Origin: an uncultured Pelagibacteraceae bacterium
GTDB taxonomy: Bacteria > Pseudomonadota > Alphaproteobacteria > Pelagibacterales > Pelagibacteraceae
DNA: 64,000 bases
Direction: 5' to 3'
Assembly: GCA_902614355.1 (NCBI GenBank)
Contig: CACMKP010000006.1
Location: 1-64,000, forward strand
Shown in pieces: positions 52,437-62,192 of this stretch (the first letter of the stretch is position 1; each line of letters starts with the position of its first letter). Made by a program: the position numbers and the translations under genes. The notes below the pieces were generated by a model that saw nothing but the letters and a program-made list of their open reading frames with translations, had not been told where the DNA came from and searched no databases.

Positions 52437-53186
52437 ATGAGTAAAAACAAAAAAGTTAACGCTGCAATTTTGATAATTGGTAATGAAATTTTATCAGGGA
52501 GAACTCAGGACACAAATACTAGTACACTAGCTCTTTGGCTTAATTCAATCGGCATAAAAGTGAATGAGGTAAGAGTAATTCCTGATGTAGAGCAAACAAT
52601 CGTCGATACTCTTAACGTTTTAAGAAAATCTAATGATTATGTTTTTACAACTGGGGGCATCGGTCCAACGCATGACGATATTACAGCACAGTCCGTTTCA
52701 AAAGCTTTTAATCAAAAATATAAAATACATAAAGAAGCTTTTAAGATTTTAGATTCTTATTATAAAAAAGGGGAATTCAATGAAGGTAGACAAAGAATGG
52801 CGTGGATGCCAGAAAATGCAGAATTAATTTTAAATCCAACAAGTGGTGCTCCAGGATTTAGTGTTGAAAATGTATTTTGTTTACCAGGTGTACCATCAAT
52901 AATGAAGTCTATGTTAGGAGGATTGAAGAATAAATTAGCTGGCGGAGAACCAATTTTAAGTCATACAATTAATTTAAGAACAGTTGAAAGTGAAATTGCT
53001 AATTCTCTAATGAAAGTCCAAGATCAAAATCAAGATGTTGAAATTGGAAGTTATCCTTTTTTTCATGCTGGTAAGCTAGGTGTATCGATTGTTTTGAGAT
53101 CTGAAAATCAATCTAAAATTGACTACTGCAATACTCAAATTCTAAAATTTATAAAAGAAAAAGATATCGAAATTGTAGAGAGATAA
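52437..53186 (+). CDS. molybdopterin-binding / CinA N-terminal-like protein
   Basis: AAILIIGNEILSGRTQDTNTSTLALWLNSIG, FTTGGIGPTHDDITAQSVSKAF. Confidence 0.9.
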   Translation: MSKNKKVNAAILIIGNEILSGRTQDTNTSTLALWLNSIGIKVNEVRVIPDVEQTIVDTLNVLRKSNDYVFTTGGIGPTHDDITAQSVSKAFNQKYKIHKEAFKILDSYYKKGEFNEGRQRMAWMPENAELILNPTSGAPGFSVENVFCLPGVPSIMKSMLGGLKNKLAGGEPILSHTINLRTVESEIANSLMKVQDQNQDVEIGSYPFFHAGKLGVSIVLRSENQSKIDYCNTQILKFIKEKDIEIVER

Positions 53187-53588
53187 ATGCTTTACTTTGC
53201 TTACGGTAGTAATCTTCATCATGTTCAAATGAAAAGAAGATGTAAGGATAGCATTTTTCTAAAAAAGATAAATTTAAAAGATTTCAGATTAACTTTTCGA
53301 AGTAAATATAGAGCAGCTGACATTGAACCCAAAAAAAATTCAATGGTCCCAGGTGGTTTATTCGAAATATCAAAAAGTGATGAAAAAAAACTAGATGTCT
53401 ATGAAGATTTTCCTATTTTATATAAAAAATATTATTTTTTATATGAAGGAAAAAAAATAATGACTTATACCATGACTAAAAAAACACCTTTTAGATTTCC
53501 AACAGAAAGATATTTAAACGTAGTCAAGCGTGGGTACAAAGATTGTAAACTTGATTTAAAATTTTTGGAAAAAGCACTTATTAAATAA
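53187..53588 (+). CDS. gamma-glutamylcyclotransferase-like (AIG2/GGCT fold) protein
   Basis: YFAYGSNLHHVQMKRRC, VPGGLFEI, LDVYEDFP. Confidence 0.85.
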   Translation: MLYFAYGSNLHHVQMKRRCKDSIFLKKINLKDFRLTFRSKYRAADIEPKKNSMVPGGLFEISKSDEKKLDVYEDFPILYKKYYFLYEGKKIMTYTMTKKTPFRFPTERYLNVVKRGYKDCKLDLKFLEKALIK

Positions 53589-53595
53589 ATATTTT

Positions 53596-55038
53596 TCAAC
53601 CAACAATTAAAGTATCTTTGGATCCGCCACCTTGTGAACTATTTACAATAGTACTACCTTTTCTTAAGGCTACTCTTGTTAGTCCCCCTGAAGTTACATA
53701 ATTTGATTTTCCTGTTAAAACGAATGGTCTTAAATCAACATGTCTCGGCTCGATATTATTATTAGTTATAGTTGGACCAGTTGATAACACTTCTAGTGGT
53801 TGAGCAATAAATTCTCTTGGATTTTTTAAAATTTTCTGTCTTACCTCTTCAATTTCCTTTTTGGGCGCTTTGGGTCCTATCATTAAACCATAGCCACCTG
53901 AGGCATTTGCAGGTTTTACAACTAATTTAGATAGATTTTCTAAGACATATTTTTTTTGATCTTCTTCATGACATAAATATGTTTCTACTTGGTTTAACAA
54001 AGGTTGTTCACCTAGATAATAAGTAATCATTCTATTTACATACGAATAGACAACTTTGTCATCTGCAACCCCAGTTCCTATTGCATTTAAGATACCAACA
54101 TTTTTTTTTAACCAGCATTTAAATAAACCTGGAACTCCAATCAAAGAATCTTTGTTAAATACCTTAGGATCTAGAAAGCTGTCATCAAGTCTTCTATATA
54201 TACAGTCAACTTTAAGAGGACCCTTAACAGTTTTCATATAAACATTATCATTTTCAACAAAAAGGTCTTTACCTTCAACTAAAGCAATTCCCATTTGCTC
54301 TGCTAAGAATGAATGTTCAAAGTAAGCCGAATTATAAATTCCCGGAGTTAAAACGACCATGTGAGGATTAGCTGTCTTTTTTGGAATACACTCAACCATA
54401 CAATTGTATAATTTATTTGTGTACTGGTGAATTGATGAAACTTTATATCTAGAAAATAGTTCTGGAAAAACATCCATCATAACCATTCTATTCTCAAGCA
54501 TATAAGAGACACCTGATGGTACTCTTAAATTATCTTCAAGAACTAAATATTCTCCGTTTTTATTTCTTATTAAATCGATCCCAGATATATTAGACCAAGC
54601 TTTAAACTTTGGTGAAAAACCTTCGCACTGTTTTACATAAAAAGGTGATTTAAGAATTATTTCTTCAGGCACAATTTTATCCTTAAAAATTTTTTTTTGA
54701 TTATAAATATCATCAATAAAAAGATTAAGAGCTCTAGCTCTTTGTTTTAAACCCTTGGAAATTTTGTTCCAAGCAGTTTTAGGAATTATTCTTGGGATGA
54801 TATCTAAAGGCCATTTTTTTTCTTCAGCTCTATTATTTGCTGCGTAAACTCTAAAATTTATTCCTCTTGCACTAATCGTACTTTGACAATTTTTTTCAAT
54901 TTCTTGTAGTCTATTTTTGCCATACTTTTCTAAAATACTTGATATTATTTTTGCATGTTTTCTTAATTTATTGTCCGCTGTAAAATAACCATCATATGCA
55001 TTTTTGGCGTTATAATCTTTCCATAATTTAGAAGCCAT
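53596..55038 (-). CDS. circularly permuted ATP-grasp protein
   Basis: LEDNLRVPSGVSYMLENR, LTPGIYNSAYFEHSFLAEQMG, VDCIYRRLDD, VVKPANASGGYGLMIGP. Confidence 0.9.
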   Translation of the reverse strand: MASKLWKDYNAKNAYDGYFTADNKLRKHAKIISSILEKYGKNRLQEIEKNCQSTISARGINFRVYAANNRAEEKKWPLDIIPRIIPKTAWNKISKGLKQRARALNLFIDDIYNQKKIFKDKIVPEEIILKSPFYVKQCEGFSPKFKAWSNISGIDLIRNKNGEYLVLEDNLRVPSGVSYMLENRMVMMDVFPELFSRYKVSSIHQYTNKLYNCMVECIPKKTANPHMVVLTPGIYNSAYFEHSFLAEQMGIALVEGKDLFVENDNVYMKTVKGPLKVDCIYRRLDDSFLDPKVFNKDSLIGVPGLFKCWLKKNVGILNAIGTGVADDKVVYSYVNRMITYYLGEQPLLNQVETYLCHEEDQKKYVLENLSKLVVKPANASGGYGLMIGPKAPKKEIEEVRQKILKNPREFIAQPLEVLSTGPTITNNNIEPRHVDLRPFVLTGKSNYVTSGGLTRVALRKGSTIVNSSQGGGSKDTLIVG

Positions 55039-55147
55039 GTAATATTCTCAAATTTTAAATCAATTAATTCAATTGTATAATTGTTATACCTGTTATGTAA
55101 GAAATAGATTATACATTATGCAAATTTAAAAATATTGCTTAAAAATA

Positions 55148-55873
55148 ATGACTTATTGTATTGGTATAAAAGCAAATGATGGTCTAGTTTTTGCATCAGA
55201 CTCAAGAACTAATGCAGGATTAGACAATGTAAATATTTATTCTAAAATGTTTACGTATGATGTTGGTGACAGAACAATAGTTATTGTTACATCTGGAAAT
55301 TTAGGCACTTCTCAAGCTGTATATAAGTCTATTGAAAAAGATTTGAAAGACACAACTGGAATAATGAATCTAAATACCTGTAAAGATTTTGATCAAATAG
55401 CCTCTTATGTTGGATCTCTTAATGTTGAGCACTCAATGCCAAAAGGGATAAACACTGATACAGTTTTATTAGGATCAACTTTTATAGTCGGTGGACAAAT
55501 TAAAAATCAACCGATGGAGCTTTATTTGGTTTACCCACAAGGTAATTATATCAAGCCAGCGGATAGTAAACCTTATTTAGTAATTGGTGAGGTAAAATAT
55601 GGTAAACCAATTTTAGATAGAGTTATAAAACCTGATGTATCTATAGGAGATGCTTCTAGATGTGCTTTGATTTCAATCGACTCTACTTTAAAAAGTGATT
55701 TAACTGTTGGGCCACCAATAGATTTCGTGGTTTATAAAAAAGATGGATATAAAATTCTCTCACAAAAATGTTTGAATATTGCTGATGATGAATATTCCAA
55801 AGTATGCAATCAATGGTCAGATGGTATATTTAAAATTTTTAATTCTTTTCCAAGATTTGATTGGGAAAAATAA
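55148..55873 (+). CDS. proteasome-type protease, Anbu-like
   Basis: MTYCIGIKANDGLVFASDSRTNAGLDNV; Thr2 nucleophile after Met removal; context next to ATP-grasp. Confidence 0.85.
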   Translation: MTYCIGIKANDGLVFASDSRTNAGLDNVNIYSKMFTYDVGDRTIVIVTSGNLGTSQAVYKSIEKDLKDTTGIMNLNTCKDFDQIASYVGSLNVEHSMPKGINTDTVLLGSTFIVGGQIKNQPMELYLVYPQGNYIKPADSKPYLVIGEVKYGKPILDRVIKPDVSIGDASRCALISIDSTLKSDLTVGPPIDFVVYKKDGYKILSQKCLNIADDEYSKVCNQWSDGIFKIFNSFPRFDWEK

Positions 55874-55874
55874 T

Positions 55875-57599
55875 TTATCTATTAGATAACCATATAGTTT
55901 GACAAGGATCTAGTTTAATTCTTTTATCAAGTGTAAAAAATATCTTACTCCCTAATAAGTCTTTATATTTTAAAAACTCTTGATTTAACCTAAAATATTG
56001 CATTTTTGATGAGAGATTTGTTATGCAAATTATAGTTTGTTTTTTATCAATACTTTTTCTTTTAAAAGAAAATATTTTTGGTCCAAGATTAATATTATCT
56101 CTACTTGCGTTTGGATGAAATGCTTTTTGTTTTTTTTTGATACTCAGTAGATTGGAAATTTTTTTATAAAAATAATTCTCTTTAGAGTCTTTATTATTAA
56201 GTTTGTTTGAAATATTTTTTAAATTCCATTTATATCTATTAACATCTCGATTATTTCCAGTAATCACAAATTTTGCTTCATCATTAGATGTACCAAACAT
56301 GGAGTTGAAATAAATCGCAGGCACTCCTTCGAACGCAATCATAATTGAATGAGCAGAAATATATCTTTCAAATGCAAACTTGCCATTATCATAATTAGTT
56401 TTTTTTAAAGCATCGAATATCGTTATATTTGCCTCGTAAACCTTTTTTGATTTATTTTGAATTTTTCTATAAGAAAACTTTGATCCATTTTTTTTTAACC
56501 TGTTAAGAAAATCTTTTAAAACTTTGTTGCTTAATAATCCTTCAGTGGGTCTCATTCCAATTCCATCATGAGATGCAATGAAATTTAAATAACAGTTTCC
56601 ATTTTTACTTTTTGGAAGTTTTTTACTCCAACTATAAAGATAAGAGTTGTTTTCAAATAAAAAAGCATGGATTAATAAAGGTGGTAAGGAAAAATTATAT
56701 ATCCAGTTAGCTTCATCATTTTTTCCAAAGTAACTTAAATTTTCTTTTTCAGGCAAGTTTGTTTCTGTAACTATTAAGGTTTGGGTATTAAGTAAGCCAG
56801 AAATCATTCTTAGGAGTTTTATGATTTCATGTGTTTTACTTAAGTTAATACATTTTGTTCCACTTTCTTTCCAAAGATAAGCAATTGCATCTAACCTAAA
56901 AATAGTTATTCCATGATTAATTAGATTAATCATGATCTTTATAAAGCGCAATAACACTGCTGGGTTTTTAAAATTTAAATCTAATTGGTCAGGACTGAAG
57001 GTTCGCCAAAGATAATCAGTTCTGTTAAAAATATTTATTTTTTTTAAAAGTTTATGATCTCTTGGTCTTACAACTTTTGAAGTATTAAATTTTGAGTCTA
57101 CAGTTAAAAAATAATCTTTACCGGGTCTTTTTGCTTTTAAAAAATTTTTAAACCACAAACCTCTTGCAGATGAATGATTTATGACAATATCTGCCATGAC
57201 ATCATTTTTTTTTGAAAAACTTTTTATATCCGACCAATTGCCAAGCTTACCATCTATTTTGTAATGATCTTTTACTGCAAAGCCACTATCACTGCTTGAT
57301 GGATAAAACGGTAAAAAGTGAACAGTGTTAAAATTTTTACTTAATCTTTTTTGAAAGAAGTTTTTAAATACCTTAATTGAATGTTTTTGATTTTGTGCAA
57401 AAATGCTATCACCATAGCATATAAGCATTGAAGTTTTTTCAGATATATTTTTTTTCTTTTTTTTATTTCTTCGGTTGAATTGGTTTAAAAGCTCTACAAT
57501 CTCGCTAGTATAAAAATTAACATCTTCTTTATTGCAGTGTGATTGATAAATATTATTTAGTTTAGAGGAGATCTTTTTTTGGTTTGTTTTGGATAACAT
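55875..57599 (-). CDS. GH13_18 sucrose-phosphorylase-like, possibly glucosylglycerate phosphorylase
   Basis: VHFLPFYPSSSDSGFAVKDHYKID, ADIVINHSS, ITIFRLDAIAYLWKE, VTETNLPEKENLSYFG. Confidence 0.8.
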   Translation of the reverse strand: MLSKTNQKKISSKLNNIYQSHCNKEDVNFYTSEIVELLNQFNRRNKKKKKNISEKTSMLICYGDSIFAQNQKHSIKVFKNFFQKRLSKNFNTVHFLPFYPSSSDSGFAVKDHYKIDGKLGNWSDIKSFSKKNDVMADIVINHSSARGLWFKNFLKAKRPGKDYFLTVDSKFNTSKVVRPRDHKLLKKINIFNRTDYLWRTFSPDQLDLNFKNPAVLLRFIKIMINLINHGITIFRLDAIAYLWKESGTKCINLSKTHEIIKLLRMISGLLNTQTLIVTETNLPEKENLSYFGKNDEANWIYNFSLPPLLIHAFLFENNSYLYSWSKKLPKSKNGNCYLNFIASHDGIGMRPTEGLLSNKVLKDFLNRLKKNGSKFSYRKIQNKSKKVYEANITIFDALKKTNYDNGKFAFERYISAHSIMIAFEGVPAIYFNSMFGTSNDEAKFVITGNNRDVNRYKWNLKNISNKLNNKDSKENYFYKKISNLLSIKKKQKAFHPNASRDNINLGPKIFSFKRKSIDKKQTIICITNLSSKMQYFRLNQEFLKYKDLLGSKIFFTLDKRIKLDPCQTIWLSNR

Positions 57600-58819
57600 T
57601 AACTGTATTTTTTGTTATCCTCATTAACAACTTTTTCTAATCTTCCTAAAAAATCAGGTATCGCGCTTTTAACTCTACTCCATGTAGGTATAAAAGGTGT
57701 ATCCATTGGATTGAGAACAAAGGCTTCTCCAGCTTTCATTATATTTATAGCAAATAATTCAACAGCTTTTTCTTCTGTATGAGAGTCAAATTTTAATCCG
57801 TTCATATATGCATCACTTCGATAAATATCGATTAAATCTAAGGCAGATCTATAATAGGTTGCCTTTAAAGATCTGAATTTTTCTCTACCGAATGTATTTC
57901 CTTGAGTAGCTAATTTTTTAATAAATGTTTTTATTATATCAATGGACATTCTAGATAAACCTTTAGTTTCATCGTCACTAGATAAAACTTGATGTTTATG
58001 ATCATAAGTATCAGCTAAATCAACCTGACAAATATTTTGTGGTGAAAAACTTCTTTGCATTTCAGACAAAATACCAACTTCAATTCCCCAATCAGAAGAT
58101 ATTCTTAATTCTGGTAGAACATTCCGTCTAAAAGAAAACTCACCAGCTAAAGGATATTTAAAAGACTTCATAAATTCTAAATAGCTACTCGGACCAATAG
58201 TTTTCTCAAGCGCAGTTAATAAAGGAAAAACAAGTAATCTTGCAACACGCCCATTCATTTTTCCATTAGCAACTCTTGGATAGTATCCCTTACAAAATTC
58301 AAAGTTAAAAAGAGGGTTCACAACTGGATAAAAAAGTTTAGCCAACATCCTTCTATCGTAAGTTTTGATGTCACAATCATGGAGAGCAACTGATCGCGCG
58401 GTATCTCTTGCAATAGACATTCCAATACAATACCAAACATTTCTGCCTTTACCGAGTTCACTTGGTGCCAGATCTTTTTTTTTTAATTCTTTATCAAGTT
58501 TTTTTAACTCAGGTCCATCATTCCAAAGAAGAGAGAAGGGTGTTTTGAGTTTTTTAAAAAATTTCCAGGCTTTTTTTGCTTGTTTCTCATTGGCTTTATC
58601 AAGACCAACAATAATATGATCTAAATATTTTGTTTTACTAATTTCCTCTACAATATTAGGTAAAGCGTTACCCTCTAGCTCTGAATAAAGACAGGGTAAA
58701 ATTAACTCCATCTTTCTCTCTTTAGAAAATTTTAATAAGTCTTTCTCAATTTCTGTCGTAGATCTTGTCCCAAAATCATGCAAAGTCGAGATTATTCCAT
58801 TTTGAGAAAATTCACTCAT
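57599..58819 (-). CDS. glucosyl-3-phosphoglycerate synthase-like glycosyltransferase (GT81/GpgS-like)
   Basis: LPCLYSELEGNALPNIVEEI, GKGRNVWYCIGMSIARDTARSVALHDCDIKTYDR, GEFSFRRNVL, DWGIEVGILSEM. Confidence 0.8.
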   Translation of the reverse strand: MSEFSQNGIISTLHDFGTRSTTEIEKDLLKFSKERKMELILPCLYSELEGNALPNIVEEISKTKYLDHIIVGLDKANEKQAKKAWKFFKKLKTPFSLLWNDGPELKKLDKELKKKDLAPSELGKGRNVWYCIGMSIARDTARSVALHDCDIKTYDRRMLAKLFYPVVNPLFNFEFCKGYYPRVANGKMNGRVARLLVFPLLTALEKTIGPSSYLEFMKSFKYPLAGEFSFRRNVLPELRISSDWGIEVGILSEMQRSFSPQNICQVDLADTYDHKHQVLSSDDETKGLSRMSIDIIKTFIKKLATQGNTFGREKFRSLKATYYRSALDLIDIYRSDAYMNGLKFDSHTEEKAVELFAINIMKAGEAFVLNPMDTPFIPTWSRVKSAIPDFLGRLEKVVNEDNKKYS

Positions 58820-58827
58820 ATTAAATT

Positions 58828-59634
58828 TTAGACATTATATTTTAATTTATCTAGAGCCTTTTTAATCACATCAGCCCAGCCTTCAGGAGATGGCTTATTA
58901 GAAAATATAAGATTATCAATATTAATTTGGTCAAGTTTAAATTGATCATTAAAAACTAAGCAAGGCACATCACAATTTTTTAACATATCTAGATCATTAT
59001 AATTATCACCAACAGCAATTGTTTTTATTTTGTCTTTGGTTTTTTTTAGAATTCTAATAACTTTATTCATTGATTTCACTTTATTGACGTTATCACAAAG
59101 ATTTGAAACACGTCCACCTTCCTGTAGAGTTAATGAGTTAGAACTTAAAATTTTTAATAATCTATTTTTCTCTTTTTTTTCTCCGCTAAATAAAAATGGT
59201 AAAGTATATTTTCTGTTCAAAACATCCTTAAGTTTAGCATCCTTTTGTCCAAAAATTATTTCCTGTCTTTTTTTATCTAGTTTAGAAATTAAAAGACATT
59301 TATCCCTTATCTTCTCTGGTATTTTTAAATTAAAAATTTTTAACAATTCTTCTTTTTCTCTGCTCAAAATGATTTTGTTCGGAAAATTAGAGTTGATTAA
59401 GTTTAATCCATGTATTGAAGAACCATTCTCTGAAATATAAGGAAGCTCAACACCTAGCTCCTCATTAAATTTTTCAATTTCTTTTTCAGTTTTGCTAGAA
59501 TTTGGAATGATAATTATTTCGTTGTTAATAAGTTCTTTAATATAATCTTTAATTGGATCAAATTTAAATGTTTCTCTGTGTAATAGAGTACCATCAAGAT
59601 CAGTAAAAATTATTAGTGAATTCTTCTTTTTCAA
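58828..59634 (-). CDS. mannosyl/glucosyl-3-phosphoglycerate phosphatase-family HAD hydrolase
   Basis: IFTDLDGTLLHRETF, ISENGSSI, AVGDNYNDLDMLKNCD; neighbour of GpgS-like gene. Confidence 0.8.
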   Translation of the reverse strand: MKKKNSLIIFTDLDGTLLHRETFKFDPIKDYIKELINNEIIIIPNSSKTEKEIEKFNEELGVELPYISENGSSIHGLNLINSNFPNKIILSREKEELLKIFNLKIPEKIRDKCLLISKLDKKRQEIIFGQKDAKLKDVLNRKYTLPFLFSGEKKEKNRLLKILSSNSLTLQEGGRVSNLCDNVNKVKSMNKVIRILKKTKDKIKTIAVGDNYNDLDMLKNCDVPCLVFNDQFKLDQINIDNLIFSNKPSPEGWADVIKKALDKLKYNV

Positions 59635-59639
59635 TGAGA

Positions 59640-60692
59640 CTATCTTATCCTTTTTTTTGATTTATCAAAAAATAATACTTTATCTTTTGAAAAAGAAATT
59701 TTTGATGACTGTCCAGTCACATTTTCTGAAGATTTGATTATGATTTCATTTCCAGAAATTTTTGTATAAATAATTTTTTCAAAACCTAAATTTTCAATTA
59801 AATCTACTTTTACATCTAACTTGATTTCATGATCATTGTTTATGCTTATATTTTCAGGTCTAACTCCTAAATAAATTTCATCTTTAAACTCAAAATTTTC
59901 AAAAGTTATCTTATTTTTAAAGAGTTCTATTGTGTTTGAATTGATAATCTGATCTTTGTTAATTTTGATAATATTCATTTTTGGAGAACCAATAAATTCG
60001 GCTACAAAAATATTATTTGGATCTGAATATATATCATTAGGTGTTCCAAACTGTTCAATAATTCCATTATTAAGAACCACAATTCGGTCAGCTAATGTCA
60101 TCGCCTCTATTTGATCATGAGTTACATAAATAATATTTGACTTTAATTTCTTATGTAATTTAGATATCTCAACTCTCATTTCAGATCTTAAAGCTGCATC
60201 CAAGTTTGATAAGGGCTCATCAAATAAGAATACTTTTGGATTTCTTGTAATTGCTCTTCCAATTGCAACTCTTTGTCTTTGTCCGCCGGAAAGTTGCTTA
60301 GGTTTTCTTTCTAACAAATCTTCTATTTGAAGTGTAGCAGCTGCACTTTTGACTTTATCATGAATTTCATTTTTTGGAATTTTTTCCATTTTTAGTCCAA
60401 AAGACATATTTTCAAAAACATTCATGTGAGGATACAAAGCATATGATTGAAAAACCATTGCAATTTCACGTTTAGAAGGAATTAGATTATTAATTAATTT
60501 TGTATCTAAGTAAATTTCTCCTTGATCAATACTTTCTAATCCTGAAATCATCCTTAATAAAGTTGATTTTCCACAACCTGAAGGACCTACTAAAACAATA
60601 AACTCTCCATCGCCAATGTTTATGTTAAAATTTTTTATAACTTTATTGTTGTTAAAAGATTTTTCGAGATTTTTAATTGTAATTTTAGACAT
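59640..60692 (-). CDS. sugar ABC transporter ATP-binding protein (MalK/UgpC-like)
   Basis: GPSGCGKSTLLRMISGLE, LSGGQRQRVAIGRAI, VFLFDEPLSNLDAALR, YVTHDQIEAMTLADRI. Confidence 0.95.
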   Translation of the reverse strand: MSKITIKNLEKSFNNNKVIKNFNINIGDGEFIVLVGPSGCGKSTLLRMISGLESIDQGEIYLDTKLINNLIPSKREIAMVFQSYALYPHMNVFENMSFGLKMEKIPKNEIHDKVKSAAATLQIEDLLERKPKQLSGGQRQRVAIGRAITRNPKVFLFDEPLSNLDAALRSEMRVEISKLHKKLKSNIIYVTHDQIEAMTLADRIVVLNNGIIEQFGTPNDIYSDPNNIFVAEFIGSPKMNIIKINKDQIINSNTIELFKNKITFENFEFKDEIYLGVRPENISINNDHEIKLDVKVDLIENLGFEKIIYTKISGNEIIIKSSENVTGQSSKISFSKDKVLFFDKSKKRIR

Positions 60693-60814
60693 TTATTAGA
60701 TTTAAGAGGATTTTAACTAACCATTAAATGTTGTTAAAAATTTATTACACTGCTAGATTTATCGCAATGAAAAAATCTCGAGTGTTTGGGGAAATAATAA
60801 AAGAGGGGGTACGA

Positions 60815-62143
60815 ATGATTAAAAAAATCATAATTAATATATCTGTTCTAGTATTTTTAATTTCTAATACTAGTTTTGCAGATATCAAATTTTGGACCAC
60901 AGAGGTTCAACCAGCGAGAATGGCAAAACAAGAGGAAATGGCTAAAGCATTTGAGGCAAAAACTGGAATTAAAGTTGAGGTCATACCTATTGAGGAGAAA
61001 GATCTTGGTACTAGAGCTACTGCAGCAGCAGCAGCTGGAGATCTTCCAGATGTGATTTATCACACATTGCAATATGTTTTACCATGGGCTGAAGCAGGCA
61101 TATTAGATGTTGATGCCAATAACGCTGTAGTTAAGTCTTTAGGCAAGAAAACATTTGCACCAGGCGCATTAAATATGGCCAAGAAAGGTGGAAAAATTGC
61201 AGCTGTTCCAGTTGATGGCTGGACACAAATGGTTGTCTACAGAAAAGACCTATTTGAAAAAGCTGGTTTAGAGGCACCAACTTCTTACGCTAACATAGTT
61301 AAAGCTGTTAACACATTGTCAAGTAATGACATGTTTGGTTTTGTAGCTGCTACGAAAACAGACGAAAATTTTATGAGCCAGGTACTTGAACATGTACTTT
61401 TAGCGAATGGAGTAAATTTTGTTAAGAAAGGTGGAACTAAAAAGCAAGGTAAAGCTTTAAAGAATTCTTTAGAATTTTACAAAGTAATTGCAAAAGCCAG
61501 TCCTCCAGGGGAATTGTTCTGGAAACAATCTAGAGCATTATACTTTGCGGGAAAAACACCAATGATTATTTGGTCACCATTTATTATGGATGAATTAGCA
61601 GGTTTAAGAGACTCTGCTCCACCTACAATAAACAGTGATCCAACATCATCAGAGTTAGCTTCTAAAACAGGTTTCATTACTAATTTTAGTGGACCTAACA
61701 ATAGAAAAGGAGCTGCTTGGGCGGATGTAAGATACTTTGGAATAACTGCGGATGCAGATACTGATGAAGCTAAAAAATTCATAGAGTACTCTATGAGTGA
61801 AGGTTATACGGCTACATTAGGAATCGCTCCGGAAGGAAAATTTCCAGTGAGAAGAGGAAATAAAAGTGATCCTAGTGCTTACACTAAAGCTTGGAGTAAA
61901 TTACCTGTAGGTGTTGATAGAAAAGCTCCTTTAACGGATCTTTATTCTGCAGATGTTATTGATAACATCGTTGCAGGTCTAGATACTGCCAACAGATGGG
62001 GTGTTAAAGAAGGTGAACTATCTCGAGCATCAAAAATCATTAATTCTCAATTCTTAAACAGAATCACTAGAGAATATATTGATGATCAAATCTCAGTTGA
62101 TGAAGCAGTTAAGAAAATTAACGCTGAATTAGCTAAGTTTTAA
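60815..62143 (+). CDS. sugar ABC transporter substrate-binding protein
   Basis: ATG 60815 has Shine-Dalgarno AGAGGGGG and signal peptide (ORF listed from 60728); AFEAKTGIKVEVIPIEEKDLGTRATAAAAAGDLPDV. Confidence 0.9.
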   Translation: MIKKIIINISVLVFLISNTSFADIKFWTTEVQPARMAKQEEMAKAFEAKTGIKVEVIPIEEKDLGTRATAAAAAGDLPDVIYHTLQYVLPWAEAGILDVDANNAVVKSLGKKTFAPGALNMAKKGGKIAAVPVDGWTQMVVYRKDLFEKAGLEAPTSYANIVKAVNTLSSNDMFGFVAATKTDENFMSQVLEHVLLANGVNFVKKGGTKKQGKALKNSLEFYKVIAKASPPGELFWKQSRALYFAGKTPMIIWSPFIMDELAGLRDSAPPTINSDPTSSELASKTGFITNFSGPNNRKGAAWADVRYFGITADADTDEAKKFIEYSMSEGYTATLGIAPEGKFPVRRGNKSDPSAYTKAWSKLPVGVDRKAPLTDLYSADVIDNIVAGLDTANRWGVKEGELSRASKIINSQFLNRITREYIDDQISVDEAVKKINAELAKF

Positions 62144-62156
62144 ATAACAAATTTAT

Positions 62157-62192
62157 AAAGAGCGGATAATATTTTATTATCCGCTTTTTATT
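62157..62192 (+). terminator. intrinsic-terminator-like hairpin between sugar SBP and permease
   Basis: GCGGATAAT / ATTATCCGC core extended by A/T pairs, then TTTTTATT up to ATG 62193. Confidence 0.9.

Noticed and set aside
59030-59440. 136-aa plus-strand ORF
   Set aside because: Antisense to the HAD phosphatase; Phe/Leu/Ser-rich shadow composition.
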